From the NCBI GenBank assembly GCA_021464415.1, contig CM038467.1:25655248-25719247 (forward strand): a DNA stretch of 64,000 nucleotides. The letters run 5' to 3'. Shown here piece after piece: positions 20,309 through 30,769 of this stretch. Positions within the stretch are counted from its first letter, which is position 1. Every line of letters starts with the position of its first letter. Both the position numbers and the translations under genes were made by a program. The DNA comes from Lonicera japonica. Its lineage: Eukaryota > Streptophyta > Magnoliopsida > Dipsacales > Caprifoliaceae. Under the pieces are notes generated by a model that ran no database searches, was not told where the DNA came from, and saw only the letters and a list, made by a program, of their open reading frames with translations.

Positions 20309-21060
20309 AAGGTTGAATCATTGTCCCAGCCACTAGCCCAGCCACCAGCCAGCAACCATCATCAAATCAGATCCACACCAATAATTCGTACTGTCTTATC
20401 GATAAATACACCAAACCTCAATAACCACGACATCAATACCTTCGTCTTCAAAAGACGATTTCAACGCCTCAAAAATCATCCCGAAAAACCTCTCCACGCG
20501 CTATCACGCGCCGCGAGTGTAAACCCCAGTCCGTCATAATAAAGCCACGCGCCGCCGCCGTTACCGTCAGTCAAGTTGCCGTTAAAGTTGCCGTTAACTT
20601 TAACGGCATTAGTCCTTTTTCGTTAAAGTTAACGGCGTCAGGCCTTCTCCGTTAAAGTTAACGTCCGTTAACGCCGTTAGCCTTCCGTTAACGCCGTCAG
20701 TTAGTCAACTTAAACCGGTTTAGCCGACAGTTTTTTGCCCAGTTTTGTTATTTTTCGATCGGTTTTCAGCCAACTCAGACTAGTTCCCTAGGTTTTTAAC
20801 CGTTCCAGACGCAACTGCAGTCTCTGTTTCTCCAAATTCAATCTTCAAGTTACAAAACTAGATCTAGTGCACTCTTTTTAACACCGTTTGCTTATTTTTC
20901 TAACTGGTTCTCTGACAACCAAGACTGGTTCCCGAGGTTTTTAAGCATTCTGAACACAACCGCAGTCTCCGTCTCTCCAAATTCAATCTCTAAGATATAA
21001 AATCAGGTCACGTGCACTATTTCTTACATTGTTTGCTTAATTCTTGTTCAGTTTTATGTT
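20309..21060 (+). other. Leader of copia element 3 with CGTTAAAGTTAACG-type repeats
   Basis: This 750-bp untranslated leader contains, at about 20569-20700, many overlapping CCGTTAA, GTTAAAGTTAACG and GCCGTTAGC motifs on both strands. They can pair with each other and suggest RNA secondary structure. An open frame at 20321-20539 has no recognisable domain and is not counted as a gene. Confidence 0.5.
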
Positions 21061-21975
21061 ATGAAAACATCAAAAATTCCTATCACCATCAAATTGGATG
21101 GAAACAATTATAATCACTGGTCTATTTTGTTCCGAAATTTCTTGAAAGGAAAGGGACTCTGGAATTATGTTAATGGCAAAGCAACTTGTCCTACTGAAAT
21201 CGATGAAAAGTATGTTGATTGGGATATTAATAACAACAAAATTTTAACCTAGATTGCCAACACTATCATTCCATCAATCAGTCTTCAACTTGGAAAGTGT
21301 GATACCGCAAAGAAAGCTTGGGATTTCTTAGCACACAGATATGTTCAAACCAATTTTGCCAAGAAATATAAACTTGAACAAGATATATGTGGGCTACTAC
21401 AACAACCAGGTCAATCCGTGTCTGATTTTCACTCTAGCATGTGCGTTATCTGGGATCAATTGGAACTCATGGAACCTCCATGGACAACAGACTTTGGTTT
21501 ATGGGAAACCTTCCGTGAAGAAATGCGACTTGTACAATTTCTCATGGTACTACGGGATGAATTTGAACCGATCAGTGCATCTAGTCTTCATCGCAAGCCC
21601 CTCCCCTCTGTTGAATCAGCATTAACAGAATTAATTACTGAAGAAACTCGAAAGGGTATCACTCTGAATATTTCATCAGTTTTTGTTGCACCACCGGCCT
21701 CGAATACCTCGTATGCTGCATCTCCTCGCCAGCAGAATCAGAATTATCGACCACCTCACAATACCTTTTCACCACGCCCTCATCAGACATCACATCGCCC
21801 TCCTCATAATACCCAAATGGCACCACCCCGAGATTATTCCCAGGTTCAATGTATATACTGCAAGGGTTTTGGGCATGTAGTCAAGAATTGTCCCTCTCCT
21901 ACATCTCGGTACATGCGGGGACCACAAAATTCAACTGCATCGTCTGCTATCGTACTTGCTCCACCATCTCCTTAA
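21061..21975 (+). pseudogene. gag of copia element 3
   Basis: The ATG at 21061 gives KIPITIKLDGNNYNHWSILF, the usual gag opening of this copia group. A TAG at 21250-21252 replaces a codon in ILTxIANTI. Beyond it the frame is open, with LVQFLMVLRDEFEPI, ALTELITEETRK and the zinc knuckle CIYCKGFGHVVKNC (C-X2-C-X4-H-X4-C). It ends at a TAA (21973-21975), after which the same frame runs into protease. Confidence 0.88.
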
Positions 21976-23217
21976 ACCGGTAATAATCATACCATTGCCT
22001 CTGCTTTTTCAGTCTCATCAGGTACATCTTCTTCTCCTTGGTTCCTTGATTCTAGAGCATCAAATCACATGACTTTTGATCCTACACACTTTGACTCATT
22101 CAGTCTCATGTATTCATCTCCCAAAATTCACACAGCTGATGGTTCTGTTATTATTGCTAGTCACATTGGTTCCATTCAAAACACTCCTAACTTGTCTATT
22201 CCTGATGTCTTCTTTGTCCCTCAACTTTCAATGCAACTATTATCTGTCGCACAATTATGTGATCTTGGGCTAATCATTATATTTCATTCATTGGGTTTTA
22301 TTGTGCAGGACCGCTCGACGGGCAAGCAAGTTGGGACAGGCCATAGAGTTGGACGCTTTTATGTTACAGACACACTTCACATTCCCCCCCCCACAACCAA
22401 TACATCCTTAACATCATCTACTTCACACCCATCATCTTTTTGGCACTCTAGATTAAGACATGTTTCTTTTTCTCATCTTAAATATATGATTAATCAAGGG
22501 TTGTTAGGACCAGTTACATTAGATAAAGATTTTTCTTGTGTTGCTTGTAAATTGGCCAAACAACCAGCTCTACCTTTTAATAATAGTACTACAATTTCAT
22601 CTTCTCCTTTTGATCTTGTGCATTCTGATGTGTGGGGTAAAGCTCCTATTGCTTCTATGGGGGGTGCCTTATACTATGTGATTTTTGTTGATGATTACTC
22701 TCGCTATAGTTGGACTTATTTGCTTCACTCTCGTTCCGATTTTCTTAAAATTTATATTGAATTTGCCACCATGATTAAAACTCGATTTTCTAAAACTATC
22801 AAACTTTTTCGTTCTGATTCCGAAGGCAAATATATGTCCAAACGTTTACTTGACTTTCTCAAATCTCAAGGGACTCTTCTTCAATTATCCTGTCCTGACA
22901 CTCCACAACAAAATGGCATTGCAGAACGTAAATACCATCATCTTGTTGAAACTGTACGTACTCTTCTTGTGTCGTCCTCTGTCCCTTCCACTTTTTGGGG
23001 CGAAGCCATCCATACTTCTATATTCATTATAAACCACATTACCTCTCTTGTTACAAATGGTGTTTCTCCCTTTGAGCGTCTTTATGAAACTCGTCCTGAT
23101 TATTCCGAACTTCGTGTCTTTGAATCTACCTGTTTTGTATTACTTCCCAAAAGAGAGCGTACCAAACTCACACCAAAAACCTCTATGTGTGTTTTCTTAG
23201 GATATGGAATTCAATAA
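21976..23217 (+). pseudogene. Protease and integrase of copia element 3
   Basis: Same frame as gag. The protease site reads WFLDSRASNHM, with DSR in place of the usual DSG/DTG. The integrase zinc motif is SFWHSRLRHVS with CVACKLAKQ, and the core has VDDYSRY, RSDSEGKYMS and PQQNGIAERK. A TAA in place of a Gln codon ends the frame at 23217 (GYGIQ). The linker to reverse transcriptase is shortened by a deletion near 23220-23300. Confidence 0.87.
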
Positions 23218-23317
23218 AAGGGTTATCACTGCTACGAGTCCTCGCCAATAGAAGACTCTCCTCTTTCACCCATTCAAGTATGTCCCTGATCCAGTACCGG
23301 TTAACCCCATTCCCTTA

Positions 23318-24236
23318 GTGTCTGATAACTCCACTGCTGATAACTTTATGTCTTGCCCTGACTCTGCATATCCCGACAGCGATCATCCACTTCGACCAAC
23401 TCGAGATCGTCGGCCGCCAGCTAAGTTATCAGATTATCACTGTTTTTTTTTCGCCCTGCTGTCCCTACATGAGCCATCCTCTTATCGCGAAGCATCCACC
23501 GATCCTCTTTGGCAACAAGCTATGGCCGATGAACTTGCTGCCTTAAAGCAAACCAATACATGGGACCTTGTTCCCTTACCTGCTGGAAAATCTGTTGTTG
23601 AGAGCAAATGGGTATACAAGATTAAAACCAACGCCGATGGTTCTGTTGATCGTTACAAAGCTCGTCTTGTTACAAAAGGTTTTACCCAGGAATATGGTAT
23701 TGATTATGAAGAAACTTTCGCTCCCATAGCTCGTATGACCACAGTTCGCACACTTATTTTCGTTGCTTCTATCCGTAAGTGGGCGATTCACCAGATGGAT
23801 GTCAAATATGCTTTCCTTCACGGCGACCTATCCGAAGAAGTATATATGCATCCCCCGTAATGGGCTATCTCACTCTCCTGGGCAAGTCTGTAAACTTCGT
23901 CGTGCTCTCTATGGTCTTAAGCAAGCACCTAGAGCCTGGTTTGAAAAGTTCTCCACAGCCGTTATTCACCATGGTTTTTCACAAAGTGCTCATGATTCAG
24001 CAATGTTTACATGTTCCTCTCCACAAGGCATTGTTGTTCTTCTCATTTATGTCGATGATATGATTATCACTAGGGATGATTTCGATGGAATATGCAAGCT
24101 CAAGACCTATATGTGCTCTTGTTTTGAAATGAAAGATCTGGGAATTCTTCGTTACTTCCTTGGTATTGAGGTTGATCGTTTGTCTACTGGTTACTTTCTT
24201 TCTCAGGTAAAATACGCTTCCGACATTGTTCAGTGA
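23318..24236 (+). pseudogene. Reverse transcriptase of copia element 3 (frameshifted)
   Basis: The first part (to 23860) holds AMADELAALKQTNTWDLVPL, YKARLVTKGFTQEYGIDYEE and DVKYAFLHGDL. A frameshift near 23858 moves the rest to another frame (LYGLKQAPRAWFEKF, LIYVDDMIIT, YFLGIEVDR), which ends at a TGA (24234-24236). The YVDD box itself is intact. Confidence 0.88.
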
Positions 24237-24971
24237 GCTAGTTTAACTGACAACAAGATTGCCGATACTCCACTTGAAATGAATGTCAAACTCTGTGCTT
24301 CTGACGGGACTTTGCTACCTAATCCTACTTTATATCGCCAACTTGTTGGCAGTCTCAACTATCTCACCATCACACAGCCAGATATTAGTTATGCTGTTCA
24401 TATTGTGAGCCAATTTATGTCCGCACCACGCTCTGTTCATTTTGCTGCTGTTCTCTGCATCATTCGGTACTTAAAAGGGACACTATTCCAGGGATTACAT
24501 TTTTTATCCACTTCCAGTCTTGAGTTATAAGGATATTCCGACTTCGATTGGGCGGGTGATATAACTGATCGCCGGTCTACAACAGGATTCTGTGTTTTTC
24601 TAGGTGATTCTCTCATTGCGTGGAAAAGTAAGAAACAAACTGTGATTGCCCGTTCTAGTGCTAAAGCTGAGTATCGCGCCCTTGCACATGCAACTTCTGA
24701 AATTGTTTGGCTTCGCTGGTTGATTAAAGATATGGGAATTGACGTTCCTACTCCTACGCCATTATTTTGTGACAGTCAAAGTGCCATTCAGATAGCCCAT
24801 AATGATGTTTTTCATGAACGCACCAAGCATATTGAGGTTGACTGCCACTTTGTTCAACATCACTACACTCATGGCACTATTCGCTTACCTTTCGTCTCTA
24901 CTGAGTATCAACTTGCTGATCTGTTTACCAAGTCTCATGTGACCGCCCGTTTTCACTTTCTCGTTTCCAAA
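24237..24971 (+). pseudogene. RNase H of copia element 3
   Basis: Same frame as the distal reverse transcriptase. It reads [54 protein letters not shown] and [10 protein letters not shown], with a TAA at 24528-24530. The protein end runs straight into the remnant 3' LTR. Confidence 0.87.
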
Positions 24972-25149
24972 CTCCTTATTTATTTATTTATTTATTTCGT
25001 CTTTGTTTCCTTATTGGATTAGCTTTCGTTTTCCTTGTTAGACTAGGTTTTCTCTTTTGTCTTGTACAACTCTATAAATAGAGTCCCATTCTTAGATGAT
25101 TATTCATTCAATACAATTATATTTTTTTCTCTTTTCTCTAAACTTAACA
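24972..25149 (+). repeat. Truncated 3' LTR of copia element 3
   Basis: It matches 20125-20296 of the 5' LTR but lacks the first bases; the pol end is joined directly to the TTTA repeat. The polypurine tract and LTR start have been lost, with the breakpoint in the TTTA microsatellite. Confidence 0.82.
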
Positions 25150-25447
25150 TTGAGGTGGTGCACTAATGCTTGTTTGTGTAGGGCCAAACGAAACTGTAAC
25201 TGAAGCCGGCCCTCAACTTTCGACTCAAAATTATGGTTCGAGACTTGAGATGTTCAAATATCGGCTCGGGCCAAACACAAAACTTGTAGAGAGATACAAT
25301 ATGAAACTATAAGTGCTAGCGGTGACTTGTTTAGACCAATAATGAAAAAAGTATGGCCTTACAAAGGTGGTAAAAAACAATACGATGATAAAAGTTAATT
25401 ATCCACCAAGGCCTTAAAATTGAAAATAACTATCCAATTGCCACCAC
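25150..25447. other. Unassigned flank of copia element 3
   Basis: No gene or clear repeat. Confidence 0.4.
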
Positions 25448-25735
25448 TAGGGGTGTTGTGGCAAACCCAAAAATTGAACGATCGAACTGTATCGAGCCAA
25501 ACCAATAAAAAATCGAAACTAAAACAAATAAACCAAACTGAAATCAAATATGTTTGGTTCGGGTTTAGGGCGTGACATTGCAAAACCGAACCAAACCGAA
25601 TCATTGCATATTTGACATAAAAATAATATTGCTTCATTATCTAAGATATTATGTTCCTAAAATTTTACAAGATCTAGTGAGAAATTAACTCTTTAAGTTA
25701 TCATGAATATTGAAACTATATTATAAATGTAAGAG
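25448..25735. mobile_element. Fragment of a CCGAA-rich hAT MITE
   Basis: Starts TAGGGGTGTTGTGGC and contains AACCGAACCAAACCGAAT, resembling the reverse complement of the right half of the MITE at 18352-18883. No right inverted repeat or target duplication could be found, so the other end is missing or eroded. Confidence 0.6.
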
Positions 25736-26160
25736 TTAAGTAATGTTAGAAAATTATCAAAATTTTAAGTAATTATCCTCGTCTTGAAACATAATTCGAC
25801 CACCTTATTTCATATAAAAAAATTAGGATTCGGAGTAAAAAAAAATTATGATGCGGTTCTCGAACTTTTTTTTAAAGGACACACTGTATTAGTCTCTGGA
25901 AGTACTATATCCACCTTCATTTCTCCGAAATCACATATATAGTATTTATGACCGGAGAAAAGAATCTTTGTGACCAAAGTATCTATCTATGTAAGTTCTT
26001 ATCATTGATCGTTAAAGGTATCATTTAAAAAAGAAGAAGTTAAAAGAGGACGTATCTTATATTTTTTATTTTGTTTTCCTCAGAGGTCGGATCCTAAAAA
26101 TAGAGCATGATCTCATCAATTGTACTCCCGATACATATTTAAAGGAATTTTTCAGAGTTG
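25736..26160. repeat. Copy of a segment also found downstream of both kelch genes
   Basis: This region (GAAAATTATCAAAATTTTAAG onward) is a paralogue of 36125-36500 and 49078-49440. All three read through CTCGTCTTGAAACATAATTCGACC-like sequence (49.1 kb: GAAACTGAATTCGACC) to a TTTTATTTTGTTTTCCTC-like or related end. It marks an outlying piece of the local segmental duplication. Confidence 0.7.
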
Positions 26161-26712
26161 TTAGAGTTTGGTTTGAGGATCTCATTAATAGTCTTGAATT
26201 TCATGATAAAGTTGGGTTTGAGTCGGGTTTTTGGGTACCCGTGGTTTTAGTTTAATCAAGTTGAGTGTTGGTAAAGGCACATATAAAATCTTGTTTTCAC
26301 ACCCTTTTTTAAAATATTCTTCTTCAAAATTTAGATTGAGAAGAGCACCCTTTTTTTAAAAAAAATTGAAACTAGAAATCTTTACTTTAGATTTTTGCAG
26401 GTTAAATCTTCTATTTTTTACCACTTTTACTTTTATTTGTACATAAATATTATATACATATCGTAAATATCTAACTGTATTAATTGAATCTTTACGGAAT
26501 TGCCTAAACACATGGACTCGGACTAGATTTCACTTTGAACCGAACATATGCCAAAATTGTTGTTCCGCCTTTCCATTTTATTTTTTCGCATAAACTATGC
26601 GTAAAATTGATTAAAACTCAGGACAATATGATCCAAAAACCTTTTTTGCATATTTCAAAACCTTCACGTATGTTATATTTCATACTCGCTCGAAATGGGT
26701 GTCTATTTTACA
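26161..26712. other. Non-coding, partly duplicated at 29130
   Basis: A stretch near 26318-26405 (TTAGATTGAGAAGAGCACC and onward) recurs at 29139-29222. No gene is recognised. Confidence 0.5.
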
Positions 26713-26872
26713 CATTCCCCAGCCACCATCGAAACAAAACCCTAGCCCTAGCTCTCAGCCCCAACCCGCCTCAGCCATCGACGACTGCTCAGCCCCAACT
26801 CGCCTTAGCCATCAACGACTTGCTTTGTTCTCTACCTGCTATGTCGACTGTCTTGTTGTCTTGCCGTGTCCT
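26713..26872. repeat. Duplicated segment A (other copy at 30644-30769)
   Basis: The stretch from ATTCCCCAGCCACCATCG to TTGCCGTGTCCT is shared with 30644-30769. This copy has an extra internal duplication of about 34 bp. Its right end is the exact point where the LOB-like element begins. Confidence 0.8.
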
Positions 26873-27591
26873 AAAGCTGTCCAGTCAGGGCTCGTTGTTT
26901 CGACAAACTCTGTAACAAAATCATCTAGCGAAGATTGCGATAAAAAATCGTCCGAAGCAGCCTGGTAAACGGCGTCCAAGGTAGCCTGATCATAGGACGG
27001 ATTCGGAAATGACGACAAATCCACTTCAGTCGAAAGAGCCCTATTTTCTATAAAATTCGTAATAGTCGAAAGGATATCATGTACACCCTCTTCTGACATA
27101 AAGAGCCTTAAAAAACTTCCGAGAACAGGTTCTGGAAGATTCACGACAGTCGGAATAACATCAGGCATGTTATTTTTTACCGACGAAGGGAACCTCGAGG
27201 AACCTCCAGGAAGAGCAAAGGAGCATAACAGGTTAACGTAAGAAGACCTCCCTTCTAATCGAGTCTCTAATGCCGTCACCCGTGCCTGTAACTCTTCCAC
27301 CTTTTGTTCAAGAGAAGTAAGGAGAGTAGTACAGCCTCTAATAGGATTCTCGATTCTCGCCGTGGCTTCAAGACGATATGAACTAAGAGTCTCAAGATGT
27401 TGATCTTCGAGGATATCTTGCAAAAAAGATGCAAGGTTCCTCACCCAAAAAATAGTGAAGATTGTGTGATAATCTTGACGATCAATCACATTTCGAAAAA
27501 TTTTGGCATATTCGCAAGATATAGGACATCTCTTGTGGCTATAAGTGCAAGCCACACATGGAGGACCTGTAAAACCGTGAGTGCTCGACAT
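26839..27591 (-). CDS. LOB-domain-like protein, antisense inside an LTR-retrotransposon 3' region
   Basis: This intact 250-codon minus-strand frame starts at ATG 27591. Residues 12-26 form the LOB zinc-finger-like motif C-X2-C-X6-C-X3-C (C12, C15, C22, C26). Residues 75-87 (EATARIENPIRGC) match the conserved EAxARxxDPVxGC block. Residues 94-112 form a leucine-heptad coiled coil (L94, L101, L108, L112). The central GAS block is poorly conserved, and the C-terminal 130 residues are acidic and unrecognised. LOB-domain proteins are plant transcription factors. Here the ORF lies antisense to a plus-strand repeat region, polypurine tract and LTR (28417-29126). Its last 10-11 codons come from flanking segment A, so the native C-terminus is lost. 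It could be a captured host gene or an element's own accessory gene; expression is unknown. Confidence 0.68.
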   Translation of the reverse strand: MSSTHGFTGPPCVACTYSHKRCPISCEYAKIFRNVIDRQDYHTIFTIFWVRNLASFLQDILEDQHLETLSSYRLEATARIENPIRGCTTLLTSLEQKVEELQARVTALETRLEGRSSYVNLLCSFALPGGSSRFPSSVKNNMPDVIPTVVNLPEPVLGSFLRLFMSEEGVHDILSTITNFIENRALSTEVDLSSFPNPSYDQATLDAVYQAASDDFLSQSSLDDFVTEFVETTSPDWTALGHGKTTRQST

Positions 27592-27904
27592 TATCTAGGT
27601 TTATTTTTGTAAGAGAAACTGTATTATAAAAGAGAAAAATGGCGTTGGAAGAAATGGATGGTGATGGAAGAAATTGATTGAGTCTCGAGAAATTCGGAAA
27701 AGAAAGGAAAGCTGTCTAAAAAGGGAAAGAGAGGAGCCTCCAACAGAGAGAATCTCGAGAAAAAAAATTCGCTGAAAAGGGGCCGACAACAAAGGTGCCA
27801 AAAAAAATTAAAAATATATATATATATTTATATATATATGTATATATGAAATAAAGAATTGGAAATGCCCGAATATAATCAAACTATTTACGACCAAAAG
27901 TATA
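27592..27904. other. Upstream region of the LOB-like ORF
   Basis: Contains pyrimidine-rich sequence on the minus strand and an AT-rich microsatellite (27811-27848). A reverse-strand TATA-like ATATATA run in this tract may serve the antisense ORF; this is not certain. Confidence 0.4.
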
Positions 27905-28150
27905 GCGAGCTTTACATATTAATGTTCTAAGCTCTATGACTTGCATCCAATGTCTAACGAGTTCTACACATTGATGTTTCGAGCTCAACGACTAGCATCC
28001 GAGATCTAGCTTCCTTGAACTAAGACTAGAGATCAACGTCTAACCAACCTTACATAATGATGTTTTAAAACTCTAAGACTAATGATCAAAGACTTGCTAG
28101 CTTTACACATTAATGTTCTGAACTTCACAAACTTATGTTCAAGGGCTAAC
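27905..28150. repeat. Degenerate tandem repeats before the polypurine tract
   Basis: Imperfect repeats of about 60-70 bp share cores such as TTTACATATTAATGTTC, TCTACACATTGATGTTTCGA, TTACATAATGATGTT and TTTACACATTAATGTTCTGA, each followed by AGCTC and a GACTxxxxATC motif. This resembles the hypervariable 3' region of large LTR elements. Confidence 0.6.
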
Positions 28151-28402
28151 AAAGCCCTACACGTCGATTATTCGAGCTCTCTCCATGATTATCTTCCTCG
28201 ACAAGTGTTCGCTCTCATGCCTCAGCTTTGAAAAAGATTTCTAATAAAGGCAAAAGACGTAACATAGGCATTGAATTGTCGACCTTGTTCACCTATGAAA
28301 GATTCGGGCCTAAGACATCTCGAACATCAGAGCTCAAAACTATTACTAGCTCCCCGGTTGAAAGATATCCTCACCAATCAGCTCATCCGAGCTAAATGAT
28401 AA

Positions 28403-28416
28403 GGATAGGGGGCAAT
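28403..28416 (+). other. Polypurine tract
   Basis: GGATAGGGGGCAAT directly precedes the LTR start at 28417. It shows that the LTR at 28417-29126 is a 3' LTR with its body to the left. Confidence 0.72.
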
Positions 28417-29126
28417 TGATGGAGTTAAATACTAATTTTACCATTGACCTACAAAGGTAATTCAACATTTTTTACCTCCGGTAAAATCCCATTTTTACCC
28501 CTGGTAAAATCTCATTTTTACCTCCACACCTACCACATCTCACCTACCTCCACCAAAAATTACCCTTTATTTTTACTAAATTTACCTTTTTACCATTCTC
28601 CATTTACCTATAAATACCTCCCACCATTCATTCATTCAATACACAACAAAAAACACATCATTCTTCTCATACAACACCATCCATCTCTCTCAAGATCCAT
28701 CCATCTCTTCCAAGAGATATAAAGCCATTGGCGATACAAATACAAGCCAATTTTCAAGGGTCTTATACTCTCTCTTTTCATATCCCAAAAAATACCAACT
28801 CGTATACACTCTCTCTCTTACACAGTTTATTATTTATTCTGTTGAAATATTTGTAATCCTAATTCTATACTTATAAATAGAATTAGTGAAATTGTAGAGA
28901 AAAAAGTTGGTTGCTTGTATCATCATCCAAAGTTGATTGCCTTTGAGCTAATACAAAGCAAGCACATACAAAAGGAGGACGTACTACCGGAATAGCATAA
29001 GCGCTACGGGGGAACCTACCTTAAAAAAACTGTCATGTGTTTTTCATTGCGCTGCATTTAGTTTTTATTCACCAATATTCACTTATTGATTGGTTAATTA
29101 TCTATTTCTAGATTTTGACACCATCA
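28417..29126 (+). mobile_element. 3' LTR (LTR-a) of the element carrying the LOB-like ORF
   Basis: 710 bp with ends TGATGG...CCATCA. TATA box at 28609-28616. It is closely related to LTR-b at 29714-30530. The right flank (ACTAT) does not match GCAAT on the left, as expected when the left side is element body. Confidence 0.78.
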
Positions 29127-29448
29127 ACTATTCTTCAACTTTTAGATTGAGAAGAGCACCATGTTCTCAAAAAAAAAAAATTGAAACTACAAATCTTTAC
29201 TTTATATCTCTGCAGGTTAAACAGAAAAAAAACAAGTAAATCGTTTCAAATAAGAAACTACAATTCTAGGATCCGTGGTTTTTGTTTAATAAAGTTTTGA
29301 ATTCTAAGGCATCTCTTTATACTTGGGGTTTGAAAAGAATTTTTTCTCACACTCGCTATCCTCGACGTCAGGCTTTTTGCTAGGAAACGGGAGTGGCTCA
29401 GTTGATTGATTAGGGTTCCAACGGTGAATTGGGGATAATTGTTAATTT
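29127..29448. other. Non-coding, homologous to 26318-26405 and to 56310-56450
   Basis: Holds the duplicated stretch from AGATTGAGAAGAGCACC and then a segment (CTTGGGGTTTGAAAAG to GGGGATAATTGTTAATTT) with a paralogue at 56330-56450. Confidence 0.6.
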
Positions 29449-29630
29449 ATGATGCACGGACACTCTCTCGGAGAGCACGTGTCCTGCACGACATGTGTCG
29501 GACACGCCCCGACATGTGAGGGACACGCGTGTCGGAGAGTGTCCCATTGTTTATTAATTTTTTTTCACCGACACACCGGGGACACGTGAAAATGGGTCAA
29601 TATAAAAAATAACTAAAAATATGGGGTGAA

Positions 29631-29652
29631 AATAATAATAATAATAATAATA

Positions 29653-29713
<61 letters not shown>
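29631..29713. repeat. (AAT)n microsatellite, left part
   Basis: An AAT/TAA run with one interruption. It continues after LTR-b at 30531-30595, so the LTR split a single microsatellite. Confidence 0.9.
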
Positions 29714-30529
29714 TGATGGGGTTAAATACTATTTTTACCATTGGCCTACAAAAGTAATTCAACATTTTTATCTCCAAAAAAATCTCATTTTTACTCCCGG
29801 TAAAATCTCATTTTTACTCTCGGTAAATTCTCATTGTTACCTCCACACCTACCACACATTACCTACCACACCTACCACATCTCACCTACCTCCACAAAAA
29901 ATTATCTTTTTGCCTTTCATTTTTACCAAATTTACCTTTTTACCATTCTCCATTTACCTATAAATACCTCCCACCAATCATTCATTCAACACACAACAAA
30001 AACACATCATTCTTCTCATCCAACACCATCATTCTCATCCAAGATCCATCCATCTCATCCAAGAGATATAAAGCCACTGACAATATAAATACAAGCCAAT
30101 TCAAGAAAAAATAGAAGGGTCTTATACTCTCTCTTTTCATACTCCCAAAAAATAGAAGGGTCTTATACTCTCTCTTTTCATACTCCAAAAAAATACCAAC
30201 AACCCTTATACATTATCTCTCCTACACAGTTTATTATTTATTCTGTTGAAATATTTGTAATCATAATTCTATACTTATAAATATAATTAAGGAAATTATA
30301 GAGAGAGAAGTTGGTAGCTTATATTATCATCCAAATTGATCACCTTTGAGCTAATACAAAGTAAGCACACACAAAAGGAGGACGTACTACCGGAATAGCA
30401 TAAGCGCTACTAGGAGAACCTACCTTAAAAAAAATGTAATGTGTTCATCATTGCGCCGCATTTATTTTTTATTCACCGACATTTGCTTATTGATTGGTTA
30501 ATTATCTATTTCTAGATTTTAACACCATC

Positions 30530-30530
<1 letters not shown>
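29714..30530 (+). mobile_element. Solo LTR-b inserted in the AAT microsatellite
   Basis: 817 bp, TGATGG...CCATCA, homologous to LTR-a, with a TATA box at 29958-29966. The flanks ATAAT and ATAAT are identical, but the repeat makes that uninformative. It has an internal duplication around GGGTCTTATACTCTCTC (about 30115-30185). No polypurine tract or primer-binding site adjoins it, so it is a solo LTR. Confidence 0.82.

Positions 30531-30595
<65 letters not shown>
30531..30595. repeat. (AAT)n microsatellite, right part
   Basis: Continuation of 29631-29713. Confidence 0.9.
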
Positions 30596-30596
<1 letters not shown>

Positions 30597-30643
30597 CAAA
30601 TGGAACAAATATCATTTCTCTCTTAACCCGTAAAACCTAGCCC

Positions 30644-30769
30644 TATTCCCCAGCCGCCATCGAAACAAAACCCTAGCCCTAGCTCTCAGCCCCAACTCGC
30701 CTCAACCATCAACGACTTGCTCTGTTATCTACCTGCTATGTCGACTGTCTTACTGTCTTGCCGTGTCCT
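30644..30769. repeat. Duplicated segment A'
   Basis: Second copy of 26713-26872, here without the extra internal repeat, followed by different sequence. Confidence 0.78.

Larger units (their letters stand above)
20088..25149 (+). mobile_element. Ty1/copia retrotransposon (element 3), plus strand, defective
   Basis: 5' LTR 20088-20296 (TGTTAAAG...TTAACA), primer-binding site, gag, protease, integrase, reverse transcriptase and RNase H in copia order, and a truncated 3' LTR ending at 25149. Flanks are GTGAG (20083-20087) and TTGAG (25150-25154), a 4-of-5 match to a target duplication. The gag-protease-integrase frame has three stops. A deletion removed the link to reverse transcriptase, and a frameshift splits that domain. 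It is the same broad lineage as element 4 at 37737-42478. Confidence 0.9.

Noticed and set aside
20321..20539. Plus-strand frame after the primer-binding site of copia 3
   Set aside because: Lies in the leader, no gag similarity; the real gag starts at 21061.
26535..26968. Plus-strand frames over segment A
   Set aside because: They read duplicated non-coding sequence (A and A') and run into the antisense LOB-like ORF; no motif.
28444..28722. Plus-strand frames inside LTR-a and LTR-b (also 29834-30088)
   Set aside because: Low-complexity reading of CCTACC/CACATC-rich LTR sequence; both lie over the TATA box.
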